From: Pseudomonadota bacterium
GTDB lineage: Bacteria > Pseudomonadota > Gammaproteobacteria > Burkholderiales > Burkholderiaceae_B
Reading direction: 5' to 3'
Assembly (NCBI GenBank): GCA_023439305.1
Contig: JAEXOO010000031.1
Location: 1 to 64,000, forward strand
Length of the DNA stretch: 64,000 bases
The notes beneath the pieces are model-generated. The model saw only the letters and a list, made by a program, of their open reading frames with translations. It had not been told where the DNA came from and did not search any database. The position numbers and the translations under genes were made by a program. Below, piece by piece: positions 43,546 through 52,416 of the stretch. Position 1 is the first letter of the stretch; each line of letters begins with the position of its first letter.

Positions 43546-44241
43546 ATGTCTACACTCGGTATCATCGTCGCCATGCGCGAAGAACTGGAGGTCGTACTGG
43601 AGCGCCTGCAAGGCAGCCAGACCCGCCAGCGCGCCGGCATGACCTTCCATTGCGGCACCTACCTGGGCAAGCCCGTGGTGGCCGTGGTCTGCGGCGTGGG
43701 CAAGGTCAACGCCGCCACCTGCACGCAACTGCTGATCTCGGAATTTACCGTCGGCCGCATCATCAATATCGGCATCGCCGGCGGACTGGCACCGGGCATT
43801 GTTCCCGGAGATATCGTCATCGCCAATTCCCTGGTGCAGCACGATATGGATCTGCAAGCGTTGGGACTGCCGCCCGGCCAGCTGTTCCGACTGGACACCT
43901 TCGACTTTCCGGCCGATCCGGCCCTGCTGACCATCGCCCGCCAGGCAGCGCAGGGCATCCGGAATCACAGCGTGCATGTGGGCCGAATTGTTACCGGCGA
44001 CCAATTCATCGCTTGTAACGATAAAATACAATGGTTGACCCACACGTTTGATGCGCTGGCCTGCGAAATGGAAAGCGCCGCGATCGCGCAGGTCTGCTAC
44101 CTGAACGCCCTGCCCTTTGTCTGTATCCGCAGCATTTCGGATAATGCCAACCAGGGCGCACACATGGATTTCGACACCTTCCTGCCCATCGCCGTGAATC
44201 ATGCCAGCGCCTTGCTGCATGCCATGGTGCCGGCCTGCTGA
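43546..44241 (+). CDS. mtnN: 5'-methylthioadenosine/S-adenosylhomocysteine nucleosidase
   Basis: 231-residue cytosolic enzyme that removes adenine from MTA and SAH. GIIVAMREELEVV (Glu12 region), VVCGVGKVNAATC, NIGIAGGLAPGI, FACDEMESAAIAQV-like CEMESAAIAQV and SISDNA (catalytic Asp) are typical. A GC hairpin (43516-43523 with 43528-43535) lies just ahead of the ATG and there is no obvious ribosome binding site, so translation may be weak or coupled to thiD. Confidence 0.93.
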   Translation: MSTLGIIVAMREELEVVLERLQGSQTRQRAGMTFHCGTYLGKPVVAVVCGVGKVNAATCTQLLISEFTVGRIINIGIAGGLAPGIVPGDIVIANSLVQHDMDLQALGLPPGQLFRLDTFDFPADPALLTIARQAAQGIRNHSVHVGRIVTGDQFIACNDKIQWLTHTFDALACEMESAAIAQVCYLNALPFVCIRSISDNANQGAHMDFDTFLPIAVNHASALLHAMVPAC

Positions 44242-44313
44242 GCCCCGGCGCACCGTTAATGGTGTGCTGGCTTATAATCGGTTTTTTGCCACGCCTTTAG
44301 TTTTCTGGAAGCT

Positions 44314-44994
44314 ATGAACATCACCGCGCTGTCTGAACTCGAACGTGCCCGTTACTACATGGTCGAACAACAAATCCGGCCCTGGAACGTATCCGACGAA
44401 AACGTGCTGCAAGCGCTGTTCTCCGTCCAGCGTGAACGCTATGTGCCCTCGACCCTGCGCTCGACGGCCTTCTCGGACACCGAACTGCCCCTGATCATCA
44501 ACGCCGTGGATACCCACGAAACGATGCTCTCGCCCAAAGTCGAAGCGCGCCTGACCCAGGAACTGCTGCTGCAACCCACGGACGGCGTGCTGGAAATCGG
44601 CACCGGCTCTGGCTACCAGGCGGCATTGCTGGCCCACCTGGCCCAGCAGGTCACTTCAGTGGAAATCGACAGCAAGCTGGCGGCCTTCGCCCAGGAAAAC
44701 CTGCAGCGCAACAATGTGCGCAACGTCAAGGTCGAAGTCGGTGACGCACACGCAGGCTGGGGCACCACCGAATTCGACGCCATCCTGGTCACCGGTTCCG
44801 TGCCCGTCATCCCCGACGCCCTGAAATACCAGTTGTGCGTTGGTGGGCGGCTGGTGGTTGTGGTCGGTCAGAACCCAGTCATGACGGCCGTGCGCATCAC
44901 CCGCACCAGCGCCGCCAGTTTTGACACCACCCCCTTGTTCGACACCTGGATCAAGCCTCTGCGCGGCACCGCCGTGTCCCAGTTCCGCTTCTGA
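44314..44994 (+). CDS. pcm: Protein-L-isoaspartate O-methyltransferase
   Basis: 226-residue SAM-dependent methyltransferase that repairs isoaspartyl residues. GVLEIGTGSGYQAALLAHLAQQV at about 89-111 is the SAM motif; MVEQQIRPW and YVPSTLRSTAFSD are family marks. A tolC gene follows after twelve bases; the rhodanese gene often placed between them is absent. Confidence 0.92.
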   Translation: MNITALSELERARYYMVEQQIRPWNVSDENVLQALFSVQRERYVPSTLRSTAFSDTELPLIINAVDTHETMLSPKVEARLTQELLLQPTDGVLEIGTGSGYQAALLAHLAQQVTSVEIDSKLAAFAQENLQRNNVRNVKVEVGDAHAGWGTTEFDAILVTGSVPVIPDALKYQLCVGGRLVVVVGQNPVMTAVRITRTSAASFDTTPLFDTWIKPLRGTAVSQFRF

Positions 44995-45006
44995 TCCCGG
45001 ACCAGC

Positions 45007-46338
45007 ATGGGGTCCGTCATCCGTCTGCGTCTTTGCGCCCTGGCCCTGGGGCTATTGGGCAGCGCCGCTCAAGCCCAGGACCTGCTCCAGACCTGGAGCC
45101 AGGCGCTGGCGCGTGAGCCGCAATTTGGCGCCGCCCAGGCCGTGCGCCAGGCGGAACAGGAACGTATCCCCCAAAGCCGGGCCAAGCTGCTGCCGCAGAT
45201 CACGGCCACCGGCACCGCCGAGCTGCAGGAACGCCGCCAGACCAGCCAACTGTCCAATCGCAACTCCACGGATCGCGCCATTTGGGCGCTGAGCTTAAGC
45301 CAGCCTGTCTACGACCGCAGCGCCTGGGCGCAATACGAACGCGCCCAGCTCCTGGCGCAAGGCGCAGACGTACAGTTATCTCTGGACAAGCAGGATCTGA
45401 TGCTGCGTGTCAGCCAAGGCTATTTTGATGTCCTGGCTGCGCAGGATGCCCTGGCCACGCTCCAGGCGGAACTCGCCGCGATTGACGAACAACTCCGAGC
45501 GGCCGACCAGAATTTTCAATTGGGCGGCACCACGATTACCGATACCTTCGAAGCGCGCTCACGGCTGGATCTGACTCGGGCCAATGTACTGCAAGCCGAA
45601 AATGCCTTGCAACTCGCCCAGGACAAACTGGCTGCCCTGACACTGGAGCGTCCTGCTGAGCTGGCCCGTCTGCGCAATCCCTTGCGCCTGCCCGCGCCCC
45701 AGCCCGCCCGGCTTCAAGACTGGCTGGATCAGTCCAGCCAATCAGGGCTGACCGTAGCTTTGGCCGACTTGAACACGCGCGCTGTCGAAGAACAGCTCAA
45801 AAGCACCCAGGCCCAGCATCAACCCACTCTGGCGCTGAAAGCCCAGACTGGCAGCGGCAGCGACCAAACCCTGTTCGGACAAACGGGCGGGGGGCCTCGA
45901 TCACTGAACAGCGCTGTGGGGCTGGAACTGAGCATTCCCATTTTCCGCGGCGGCGAGACCTCCTCGCTGGTACGCGAGCAGACGTCACGCCTGCAACAGG
46001 CGCGCTACAACTATCAGTTCGCCGTGCAGCAAGCGATCCAGCAGACACGCCAATATTTTTCGGGCGTGACCACCGGCCTGACCCGCGTACAGGCTCTGGA
46101 AGCCGCCGAAAAGTCCAGCCTGGACTCCGTGCAGGCCAATAAGATCGCCTACGAAATCGGCGTGCGCGTGAACATCGATGTACTCAATGCCCAGCAGCAG
46201 CTCTACGAAACCCAGCGCAGTCTGTCTCAGGCCCGCTACGACGTGCTGATGAACGGCTTGCGTCTGAAGGCTGCCAGCGGAACACTGGACGAAAACGACT
46301 TGCGAGCCGTCAACGAACTGCTCGATACGACTCCTTAG
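45007..46338 (+). CDS. tolC: TolC-family outer-membrane channel protein
   Basis: 443-residue protein with a signal peptide (about 1-23) and two repeats of the TolC alpha-hairpin/beta-strand unit (about 30-230 and 235-430). There is no lipobox, unlike the RND channel at 18.5 kb, so it is the classical TolC type used by type I secretion and efflux pumps. It follows pcm in the usual beta-proteobacterial order and ends before a convergent LysR gene. Confidence 0.9.
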   Translation: MGSVIRLRLCALALGLLGSAAQAQDLLQTWSQALAREPQFGAAQAVRQAEQERIPQSRAKLLPQITATGTAELQERRQTSQLSNRNSTDRAIWALSLSQPVYDRSAWAQYERAQLLAQGADVQLSLDKQDLMLRVSQGYFDVLAAQDALATLQAELAAIDEQLRAADQNFQLGGTTITDTFEARSRLDLTRANVLQAENALQLAQDKLAALTLERPAELARLRNPLRLPAPQPARLQDWLDQSSQSGLTVALADLNTRAVEEQLKSTQAQHQPTLALKAQTGSGSDQTLFGQTGGGPRSLNSAVGLELSIPIFRGGETSSLVREQTSRLQQARYNYQFAVQQAIQQTRQYFSGVTTGLTRVQALEAAEKSSLDSVQANKIAYEIGVRVNIDVLNAQQQLYETQRSLSQARYDVLMNGLRLKAASGTLDENDLRAVNELLDTTP

Positions 46339-46402
46339 CCTGCTGCCGCACCACCCTGGGCCATCCGCGCCCTGCCGCTCCTAGGCAGCGGCTGCCACCT
46401 GT

Positions 46403-47302
46403 TCACAGCTCCAGGCCGCGGTCGCGGACCTGCTGCGCCAGATAATCCACAAACGACGCAATCCGGGCGGCAATCGCCGTCTGGCGGTAGTACACGGCAT
46501 TCACCGGCTGGAATACCGGCAGCGTATGTTCTTCGAGCACCTGCACGAGCCGGCCGTCGCGCCGATCCTGCCCCGTCATGAAATCCGACAGGCATACCAG
46601 CCCGTTGCCGTCCAACGCCAATTGGCGCAAGGTCTCGCCGCTGGAAGCTCTCAAGGTCGGACTGATATGCAGGCGGCGTTCTCCTTCTTTCAGCGGCCAT
46701 TCGTTCAAGGACTCGGGCTGACTGAACCCCAGCAAGGCATGGCAATCCAGGTCCCGAGGTCGCTGTGGCGCGCGGTGCCGGGCAAGGTAGTCCGGGCTGG
46801 CCAAGACACGCAGGCGGCTGCGGCCTATGGGCCGGGCATGCAAGGTGGAGTCCTTCAGTTCACCGATCCGCAAGGCCACGTCCGTTCGGCGCTCCAGCAA
46901 ATCGATAAAACCCTCGTTATTGCTCAGTTCAAGCTGCACGGCGGGGTATTTCTCGCGATAGCCGGCAATCAAGGGCACCACCACGTGCAGCATGAACGGC
47001 GAGGCCGCATCCACTCTCAGTACGCCCGCTGGCTTACCCTGACGGGCTGTCATGTGTTCTTCCAGACGCTCGACCGAATCGAGGATGGCCCTTGCCTGAG
47101 CCCGGAACAACATGCCTTCCTCGGTCAGCTCCAGACGCCGGGTCGTGCGTCGCAGCAAGGTCGTGGCCAGCTTGCTCTCCAGTCGCGAAAGACTGCGACT
47201 GGCGCCCGACGTAGTCTGGCCCAGCTGCTCGGCCGCCGCCGTCAAGGTGCCGCTATCCACTACCGCCAGGAATACCTGCATTTCTTCCAGCGTAATTTTC
47301 AT
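46403..47302 (-). CDS. LysR-family transcriptional regulator
   Basis: 299 residues: N-terminal winged helix-turn-helix (about 1-60, DSGTLTAAAEQLGQTTSGASRSLSRLE) and effector-binding domain (about 90-290). It is divergent from the MFS exporter gene, with 115 bases between the starts, so it probably controls that gene. The sequence resembles the YafC/LrhA-like LysR group seen beside YdhP-type transporters. Inducer unknown. Confidence 0.88.
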   Translation of the reverse strand: MKITLEEMQVFLAVVDSGTLTAAAEQLGQTTSGASRSLSRLESKLATTLLRRTTRRLELTEEGMLFRAQARAILDSVERLEEHMTARQGKPAGVLRVDAASPFMLHVVVPLIAGYREKYPAVQLELSNNEGFIDLLERRTDVALRIGELKDSTLHARPIGRSRLRVLASPDYLARHRAPQRPRDLDCHALLGFSQPESLNEWPLKEGERRLHISPTLRASSGETLRQLALDGNGLVCLSDFMTGQDRRDGRLVQVLEEHTLPVFQPVNAVYYRQTAIAARIASFVDYLAQQVRDRGLEL

Positions 47303-47417
47303 TGTTGATTCTTTAGCAAAGGAATTTTTTAGTTAAGCCTATTTTTATGCAAAAGTAGCGCAGGCACAATGCGAATCTGACTCATCGGCCCGCTGGCCCC
47401 GAACAGGATATCGCATC

Positions 47418-48593
47418 ATGAAAACCTCTTCTTCCAACTTGGCTCTGCTGGCATTGGCCATTGGCGCATTCGGCATAGGAACCACCGAGTTCTCGCCCAT
47501 GGGCCTGCTGCCGGCCATCGCACAGGGTCTGGATGTTTCCATTCCATCCGCCGGCATGCTGATCACCGCCTACGCCATCGGTGTGATGATAGGCGCTCCT
47601 ATCATGACGTTGAGCCTGTCGCGCTGGCCCCGCCGCCGGGCCCTGATCGTACTGATGGCCATCTTCACGCTGGGCAATGTATTGGCGGCCCTGGCCCCCG
47701 GCTACTGGACGCTGCTGCTGGCGCGTCTGGTGACCAGCCTGAACCACGGTGCTTTCTTCGGCCTGGGATCCTTGGCTGCGGCCAGCCTGGTGCCGCGTCA
47801 CAGACAGGCCAGCGCCGTAGCCACCATGTTTCTGGGTCTGACCATCGCCAACATCGGCGGCGTACCGGCAGCCACCTGGCTGGGCAACACCATAGGCTGG
47901 CGCCTGTCTTTCGCGGCCACCTCGCTGCTGGGAGTGTTGGCGATGCTCGCCCTGGCCTGGGCCTTGCCACGCGATCAGGCCGGTCGCCGTCCCGATATCC
48001 GTGCCGAACTGCGTGTCCTGACGCAGGGCAATGTACTGCTGGCGCTGCTGACCACGGTTCTGGGCGCGGGTGCCATGTTCACGCTCTACACCTACATAGC
48101 GCCCACTCTGCACACGCTGACTCAGGCCTCACCCGCTTTTATCACCGCCATGCTGGCGCTGATCGGCGTGGGCTTTTCGTTGGGCAATATGGCTGGCGGC
48201 CGACTGGCGGACCGCTCACTGGACGGTTCGCTGATTCTGTTTCTGGGGCTGATCATCGCCAGCATGCTCAGCTTTCCTTTCCTGGCCCAGACGCATGCAG
48301 GCGCTGCTATCGGGCTGTTGATTTTCGGCTTCGCCACCTTCGCTGTGGTGCCTCCCCTGCAATTGCGCGTCATGCAGGCTGCCTCCCAGGCGCCCGGCCT
48401 GGCCTCCTCGATCAATGTGGGGGCTTTCAACCTGGGCAACGCCATCGGCGCCGCCGCCGGTGCGGGCGTGCTGTCGGTCGGCATGGGCTACCAGGCCATT
48501 CCCCTCGCAGGCGCCGCCCTGGCGTTCCTGGCACTGGGAATCCTGTTGCTGGCTCGCTCGGGCCACAAGCAGCGCGCCTGCCTGGAAGCTTGA
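47418..48593 (+). CDS. MFS transporter of the DHA1 family (YdhP/AraJ-like)
   Basis: 391-residue, 12-helix inner-membrane exporter. N-terminal LALAIGAFGIGTTEFSPMGLLPAIAQGLDVSIPSAGMLITAYAIGVMIGAP is characteristic of the YdhP/AraJ branch; motif A-like LSRWPRRRALIV follows helix 2. Substrate unknown. Under the divergent LysR regulator. Confidence 0.9.
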   Translation: MKTSSSNLALLALAIGAFGIGTTEFSPMGLLPAIAQGLDVSIPSAGMLITAYAIGVMIGAPIMTLSLSRWPRRRALIVLMAIFTLGNVLAALAPGYWTLLLARLVTSLNHGAFFGLGSLAAASLVPRHRQASAVATMFLGLTIANIGGVPAATWLGNTIGWRLSFAATSLLGVLAMLALAWALPRDQAGRRPDIRAELRVLTQGNVLLALLTTVLGAGAMFTLYTYIAPTLHTLTQASPAFITAMLALIGVGFSLGNMAGGRLADRSLDGSLILFLGLIIASMLSFPFLAQTHAGAAIGLLIFGFATFAVVPPLQLRVMQAASQAPGLASSINVGAFNLGNAIGAAAGAGVLSVGMGYQAIPLAGAALAFLALGILLLARSGHKQRACLEA

Positions 48594-48794
48594 CCGGTCT
48601 TTGCGCCAAGCGTTAAAGCGGTCTGCAATAAGCAAACAAAGCGGAATGATCAAGCCATCCACTTGATTCTTAGAATAAACGGGTGGCTTTGGTGGCGACG
48701 ACCCCATTCCTCGTCACTGCTTCCAGTTGCCACGCCTCTAGTTCATGGGCCGCCCACAGCGGCGGCATTGCTTTTGCACCCACAGGCGCTGTTC

Positions 48795-50153
48795 ATGTCC
48801 CAGTTCAACGAATACCAACAAGCCACAGGCCCTCTTATGCCGCAGTGGCAGCCACGCCCCTCCCCCGCCCGCTGCGCCCTGCCCGGACGCTACTGCCGGC
48901 TCGAAGCCATCTCACCCGAACGCCATGGCGACAGCCTATACGACGCCTATTGCCTCGCCCCCGACGGCCGTGACTGGACCTACCTTTCCGTTGGCCCGTT
49001 TGCTACACGCTCGGACTTCGACCGGCATCTGCAGCACATCGCGCAGGCTGCCGATGCCGTCCACTATGCCGTCGTGGATAATGCGACTGGCCGCGCCCTG
49101 GGAACCCTGGCCCTGATGCGCATCGAACCGCAGCATGGCGCCATCGAGGTCGGTTTTGTCGCCTGGTCTCCCGCCCTGAAGCAGACCCGGCAAGCCACCG
49201 AAGCCCATTACCTGCTCATGCGCTATGCCTTGGAGGAACTGGGCTATCGCCGCTACGAATGGAAATGCGACGCCAACAATGCCGCATCCCGCTCTGCCGC
49301 CGAGCGGCTGGGCTTCCAGTTCGAAGGTGTTTTTCGCCAGGCCATGATCTACAAAGGGCGTTCACGCGATACCGCCTGGCTCTCTATCACGGATCAGGAA
49401 TGGCCTGCACGTCAGGCCGCCTTCGAAGCCTGGCTGGCGCCCGACAACTTCGATGCACTCGGCCAGCAGCGCTATCGTTTGGGGCATGCCCCGCAAACGC
49501 ATGCCGCCATCCCGAGCGCGGGCGCCCGCTGCCTGGAACAAATGCTGGCCCTGCAGCAAACCCTGAACGAACTGATCAACCCTGAATGGCGCAACGCCCG
49601 CCAACAGTACTATCGCGCCGTCTGGATCGAATGCGCCGAACTGGCCGGGCATCTGGACTGGAAATGGTGGCAGCACACCGAGCGCAATCTGCCCCAGCTG
49701 CGCCTGGAATTGGTCGACATCCTTCATTTCGGCCTATGCGATCTGCTGCTGCACCAGAACCAAAGCCCGGCCCTGGCCTCCCAGGCAGGCGCGGCCCTGG
49801 ATGCACTGGCGCAAATCGACGACCCGGCCAATGACTCACAGGCCATACTCTTCGCCCTGGAAGACTTTGCCTTGCGCACGCTGAGCACTCGGCGATTCGA
49901 CTTCGCCGCATTCAGCATTCTGGCCAAGCACTGCGGCATGACCCTGAATACCCTGTTCCAGGTTTACGTCGGTAAAAACGCACTGAATCAACTGAGGCAG
50001 TTGCGCGGCTACCGCCATGGCACCTATCAGAAAATCTGGAATGGCAAAGAAGACAACCACTGGCTGGCTCAGCTACAGCAAGAGCTGCCACTGGATGAGC
50101 AGTACCCCAACACCATGTTGCAGGCCCTGATGCAAACCTACGACGACTTATAG
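48795..50153 (+). CDS. GNAT acetyltransferase fused to a dimeric dUTPase-like domain
   Basis: 452 residues in one uninterrupted frame. The first half (about 30-205) is a RimJ/RimL-type GNAT acetyltransferase (IEVGFVAW, KQTRQATEAHYLLMRYALEELGYRRYEWKCDANNAASRSAAERLGFQFEG). The second half (about 246-440) matches dimeric all-alpha dUTPases: ExxE at Glu279-Glu282 and ExxD at Glu305-Asp308, WKWWQH at 289-294, YVGKNALNQLRQLRGY at about 391-406 and KEDN at 418-421. Such dUTPases hydrolyse dUTP to dUMP. An internal ATG at 49542 (Met250) with weak GGAA could yield a free dUTPase. The ATG at 48795 begins the conserved GNAT region. A short gene is coupled behind the stop. Confidence 0.82.
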   Translation: MSQFNEYQQATGPLMPQWQPRPSPARCALPGRYCRLEAISPERHGDSLYDAYCLAPDGRDWTYLSVGPFATRSDFDRHLQHIAQAADAVHYAVVDNATGRALGTLALMRIEPQHGAIEVGFVAWSPALKQTRQATEAHYLLMRYALEELGYRRYEWKCDANNAASRSAAERLGFQFEGVFRQAMIYKGRSRDTAWLSITDQEWPARQAAFEAWLAPDNFDALGQQRYRLGHAPQTHAAIPSAGARCLEQMLALQQTLNELINPEWRNARQQYYRAVWIECAELAGHLDWKWWQHTERNLPQLRLELVDILHFGLCDLLLHQNQSPALASQAGAALDALAQIDDPANDSQAILFALEDFALRTLSTRRFDFAAFSILAKHCGMTLNTLFQVYVGKNALNQLRQLRGYRHGTYQKIWNGKEDNHWLAQLQQELPLDEQYPNTMLQALMQTYDDL

Positions 50154-50164
50154 GAGGACTCACC

Positions 50165-50344
50165 ATGCCTTTGCCTTGCCCCTGCCCCATTGGCGAATGC
50201 CCCGACCTCATACGGGCCGAATCAGTCCCAGCCGCCCCGCGTAATGAGCAACTGCCCCCCGACTCCCAGCCTCAGCCCTACAAAGTGCAGCACCCTTGGT
50301 CGCGGTCGCGACGCAAAGAGCGGGCCCAAGCACGAAGCAACTGA
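50165..50344 (+). CDS. Hypothetical 59-residue Cys/Pro-rich protein
   Basis: Small frame missed by usual length cut-offs. The TAG of the GNAT-dUTPase gene overlaps an AGGAGG placed seven bases ahead of the ATG, an unusually strong ribosome binding site and a coupling geometry. The product begins MPLPCPCPIGECPDL, with three Cys spaced C-x-C-x4-C, then Pro/Gln-rich sequence and a basic tail ending in RSRRKERAQARSN. No family is recognised. It could be a metal-binding or partner peptide, or a chance frame; the ribosome binding site is the main support. Confidence 0.45.
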   Translation: MPLPCPCPIGECPDLIRAESVPAAPRNEQLPPDSQPQPYKVQHPWSRSRRKERAQARSN

Positions 50345-50482
50345 AACAGCTTACACACCTGGTATCTCATTCTGCACGACTGACACGTCTGCCCGATGCT
50401 ATGGTGTACTCCATACGGACAGGTTCGGACTCCGGCTGCCAGCGGTTGCAGCCCACCGGCCCGACCAAGGAGAACATGCCTT

Positions 50483-50830
50483 ATGATTCATGCCAAACAA
50501 CTTGCTCAAGGACTGCTGGGCGCGGTGCTCGCCCTGGGTATCTGCAGCACGGCCCTGGCTGACCGTCGTACCGAAAACACCCTGATCGGTGCCGGGCTGG
50601 GCGGCGTGGCCGGCGCCTTGCTGTCCGACAGCGATCCGCTGATCACTTTGGGCGGCGCTGCCGCCGGCGGCGTATTGGGCAATGTGCTCACCGAGGACAA
50701 ACGCGACCGTCGATCGGACCGCCATTGGAAGCGCGACCGCGGCCGCGATCATGGCTACCGCCGCGCCAATTATCGCGGCCATCAAGAATACCGGGGCAAC
50801 TCCCGCTGGAACCGGCACCACCATCGCTGA
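50483..50830 (+). CDS. Glycine-zipper periplasmic protein with His/Arg-rich tail
   Basis: 115 residues: signal peptide (about 1-27, ALA-D), a glycine-zipper segment GAGLGGVAGALLSDSDPLITLGGAAAGGVLGNVL (about 36-69) likely to insert in a membrane, and a strongly basic C-terminus rich in Arg, His and Asp ending RHHHR. Start ATG at 50483 with AAGGAG upstream; longer in-frame starts lack support. It resembles small YMGG/17 kDa-type envelope proteins; function unknown. Confidence 0.75.
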   Translation: MIHAKQLAQGLLGAVLALGICSTALADRRTENTLIGAGLGGVAGALLSDSDPLITLGGAAAGGVLGNVLTEDKRDRRSDRHWKRDRGRDHGYRRANYRGHQEYRGNSRWNRHHHR

Positions 50831-50849
50831 TGCCATCTAATCTCGAGCA

Positions 50850-50886
50850 ATGCCAGTCAGCCAAAAACACTGACTGGCATTTTTTT
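50850..50886 (+). terminator. Terminator of the glycine-zipper gene
   Basis: 11-bp perfect stem (50850-50860 with 50870-50880) followed by seven T. It also faces the end of the DUF72 gene. Confidence 0.88.
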
Positions 50887-50908
50887 GTTTGCCTGCATCA
50901 GGCTTACC

Positions 50909-51964
50909 CTACGCCACAACGGCTTGAGCCAGCTTCTGTATGGACAGCGGCGCGCAGCCCTCAGCATCGTTACTGACCGTCACGTAGGCCGGCTGGCCCG
51001 CGCCCGTGACCCCACGGATCGTGCGCGCCAGAACTGCGCGAGTAGGGAGATCCTCGCTAAGAATGGCACTGAACGGATCGTGCTTTTTCTGCGCATCAGC
51101 ATACCCATACGCACCGAAAATGCGGTTCAGATTCCACCGGCAGACCAACGGCCCCGGCCATAGCGCGCGCAGCATCGGCAATTGCTCTTCGATCGGCGGC
51201 ATCTTGCCATGCAAGCCCAGGCAGAAAGTAGCGTCATGCGCCTTGAGCGTATCAACCAGCGCCCGGCCCAGCAATTCGGGGTCCCGCAGCTCCACCGCGA
51301 CGATCACGGCACCCGGCGCGGGCAAAGCGTCCCGGACGGCCGCCAGCATCCGGCCCAGCTTTTCAAGCAACGTTGCGGGACGGCTCAGCCACCCCCAAGG
51401 CAAAGGACTCAACTGAAAAACCAGAACGCCAAGCTTGGCGCCCAGGCCTTCAAGCGCTGGCAGCACAAATTCCTGAATGGCCAGTGATGGGTCGAGAAAA
51501 TCCGGGTTGGCCTCGCGCGCCCGACCTTCTTCGCCACGCACCTGGGCGTCGGTAATGCTGGCGGGACATTTGACGACGAAACGGAAGTCATCATCGACTT
51601 GCCCCGCATAAACGGCATACTGGCTTGCCGTCAATGGACGCCAGAAAGTGCGGTCCACACAAACGGTGCGCAAAAGCGGGTGCTGATGGTAGGCACCAAG
51701 TCCATGCTTGGACAGCGTGCTCGAATCGTACTCGCCATCCCAGACCAGCCCTTCCCAGCCCGGGTATGACCATGTCGAAACGCCAAAGCGCAGTTGCGTC
51801 GGAAGCTGGCTTGCGAGCGCGCTCCACTCCTGCGCCGCTGGAGCGGGGAGCACCTTGGCCATGTCCCGCAGAGCCGAAACCTTCGGATTCGCACGAGAGG
51901 CCGCAGGGTTCGATGAGTTGGTCGAAGGCGGGAGAAGAGCATCGCCGAAAAGATCTTCTTGCAT
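50909..51964 (-). CDS. DUF72 family protein (YecE-like)
   Basis: 351-residue cytosolic TIM-barrel-like protein with FGVSTWSYPGWEGLVWDGEYD, VDRTFWRPLTASQYAVYAGQVDDDFRFVVKCP and a later CRWNLNRIFGAYGYADAQKKHDPF segment. The family has no confirmed function. The ATG at 51964 is taken as the start, a TTG three codons earlier being the alternative. An N-terminal Ser/Pro/Asn-rich extension of about 55 residues precedes the conserved domain. Confidence 0.86.
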   Translation of the reverse strand: MQEDLFGDALLPPSTNSSNPAASRANPKVSALRDMAKVLPAPAAQEWSALASQLPTQLRFGVSTWSYPGWEGLVWDGEYDSSTLSKHGLGAYHQHPLLRTVCVDRTFWRPLTASQYAVYAGQVDDDFRFVVKCPASITDAQVRGEEGRAREANPDFLDPSLAIQEFVLPALEGLGAKLGVLVFQLSPLPWGWLSRPATLLEKLGRMLAAVRDALPAPGAVIVAVELRDPELLGRALVDTLKAHDATFCLGLHGKMPPIEEQLPMLRALWPGPLVCRWNLNRIFGAYGYADAQKKHDPFSAILSEDLPTRAVLARTIRGVTGAGQPAYVTVSNDAEGCAPLSIQKLAQAVVA

Positions 51965-52141
51965 ACTTGTCAAACTGGCACGTAGGAAGGCTCAAGGGCA
52001 CCTGAATCACTCCTCGCATCTGACTGACTGCGCGTATTGCAGTTTTGCTCGATGCTTGCAGCATGAGGCAGGAAAAGCATCATTGAGAACAACTTCTCTG
52101 ACTTACTTCCCAGCGTGACTAAAGGAGTGTGAAGCATGACT
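51965..52141. other. Gap between DUF72 and tRNA-Gly
   Basis: Within the 452-base gene-free stretch up to trmB, this part shows no credible gene or clear regulatory site. The remaining part holds tRNA-Gly and its promoter, listed separately. Confidence 0.5.
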
Positions 52142-52215
52142 TGGAGCGGGTGATGGGAATCGAACCCACGACGGATGCTTGGGAAGCATCAGTTTTACCA
52201 TTAAACTACACCCGC
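52142..52215 (-). tRNA. glyU: tRNA-Gly (anticodon CCC)
   Basis: Cloverleaf on the minus strand starts GCGGGTGTAG, D-arm TTTAATGGTAAAA, anticodon stem GATGC/GCATC with loop TTCCCAA giving anticodon CCC, T-arm GTGGGTTCGATTCCCAT, and acceptor CACCCGC-T-CCA with CCA encoded (52142-52144 side). All stems pair. Reads GGG codons. Confidence 0.96.
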
Positions 52216-52266
52216 TCTGGGCGGCGCCGCTGACGGCCGAACGGCCAGGCGCGAAGACAAATAAAA

Positions 52267-52272
52267 ATTATA
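52267..52272 (-). promoter_or_regulatory. -10 element for tRNA-Gly
   Basis: Perfect TATAAT on the minus strand about 50 bases upstream of the tRNA 5' end. The -35 region is poor. Confidence 0.45.
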
Positions 52273-52416
52273 GCGCGATCTTCTCTCTGCGCGCAGCCGA
52301 CCCGCCGGTTTTTTCACGCAGGATTACATGAAATCGGCGCCAAGACTCACTACAATGATGTTTTCCCGATTTTTAGCTGATACGCGTGCCATCGCCGATG
52401 TCCCGCGCCTTCTCTC

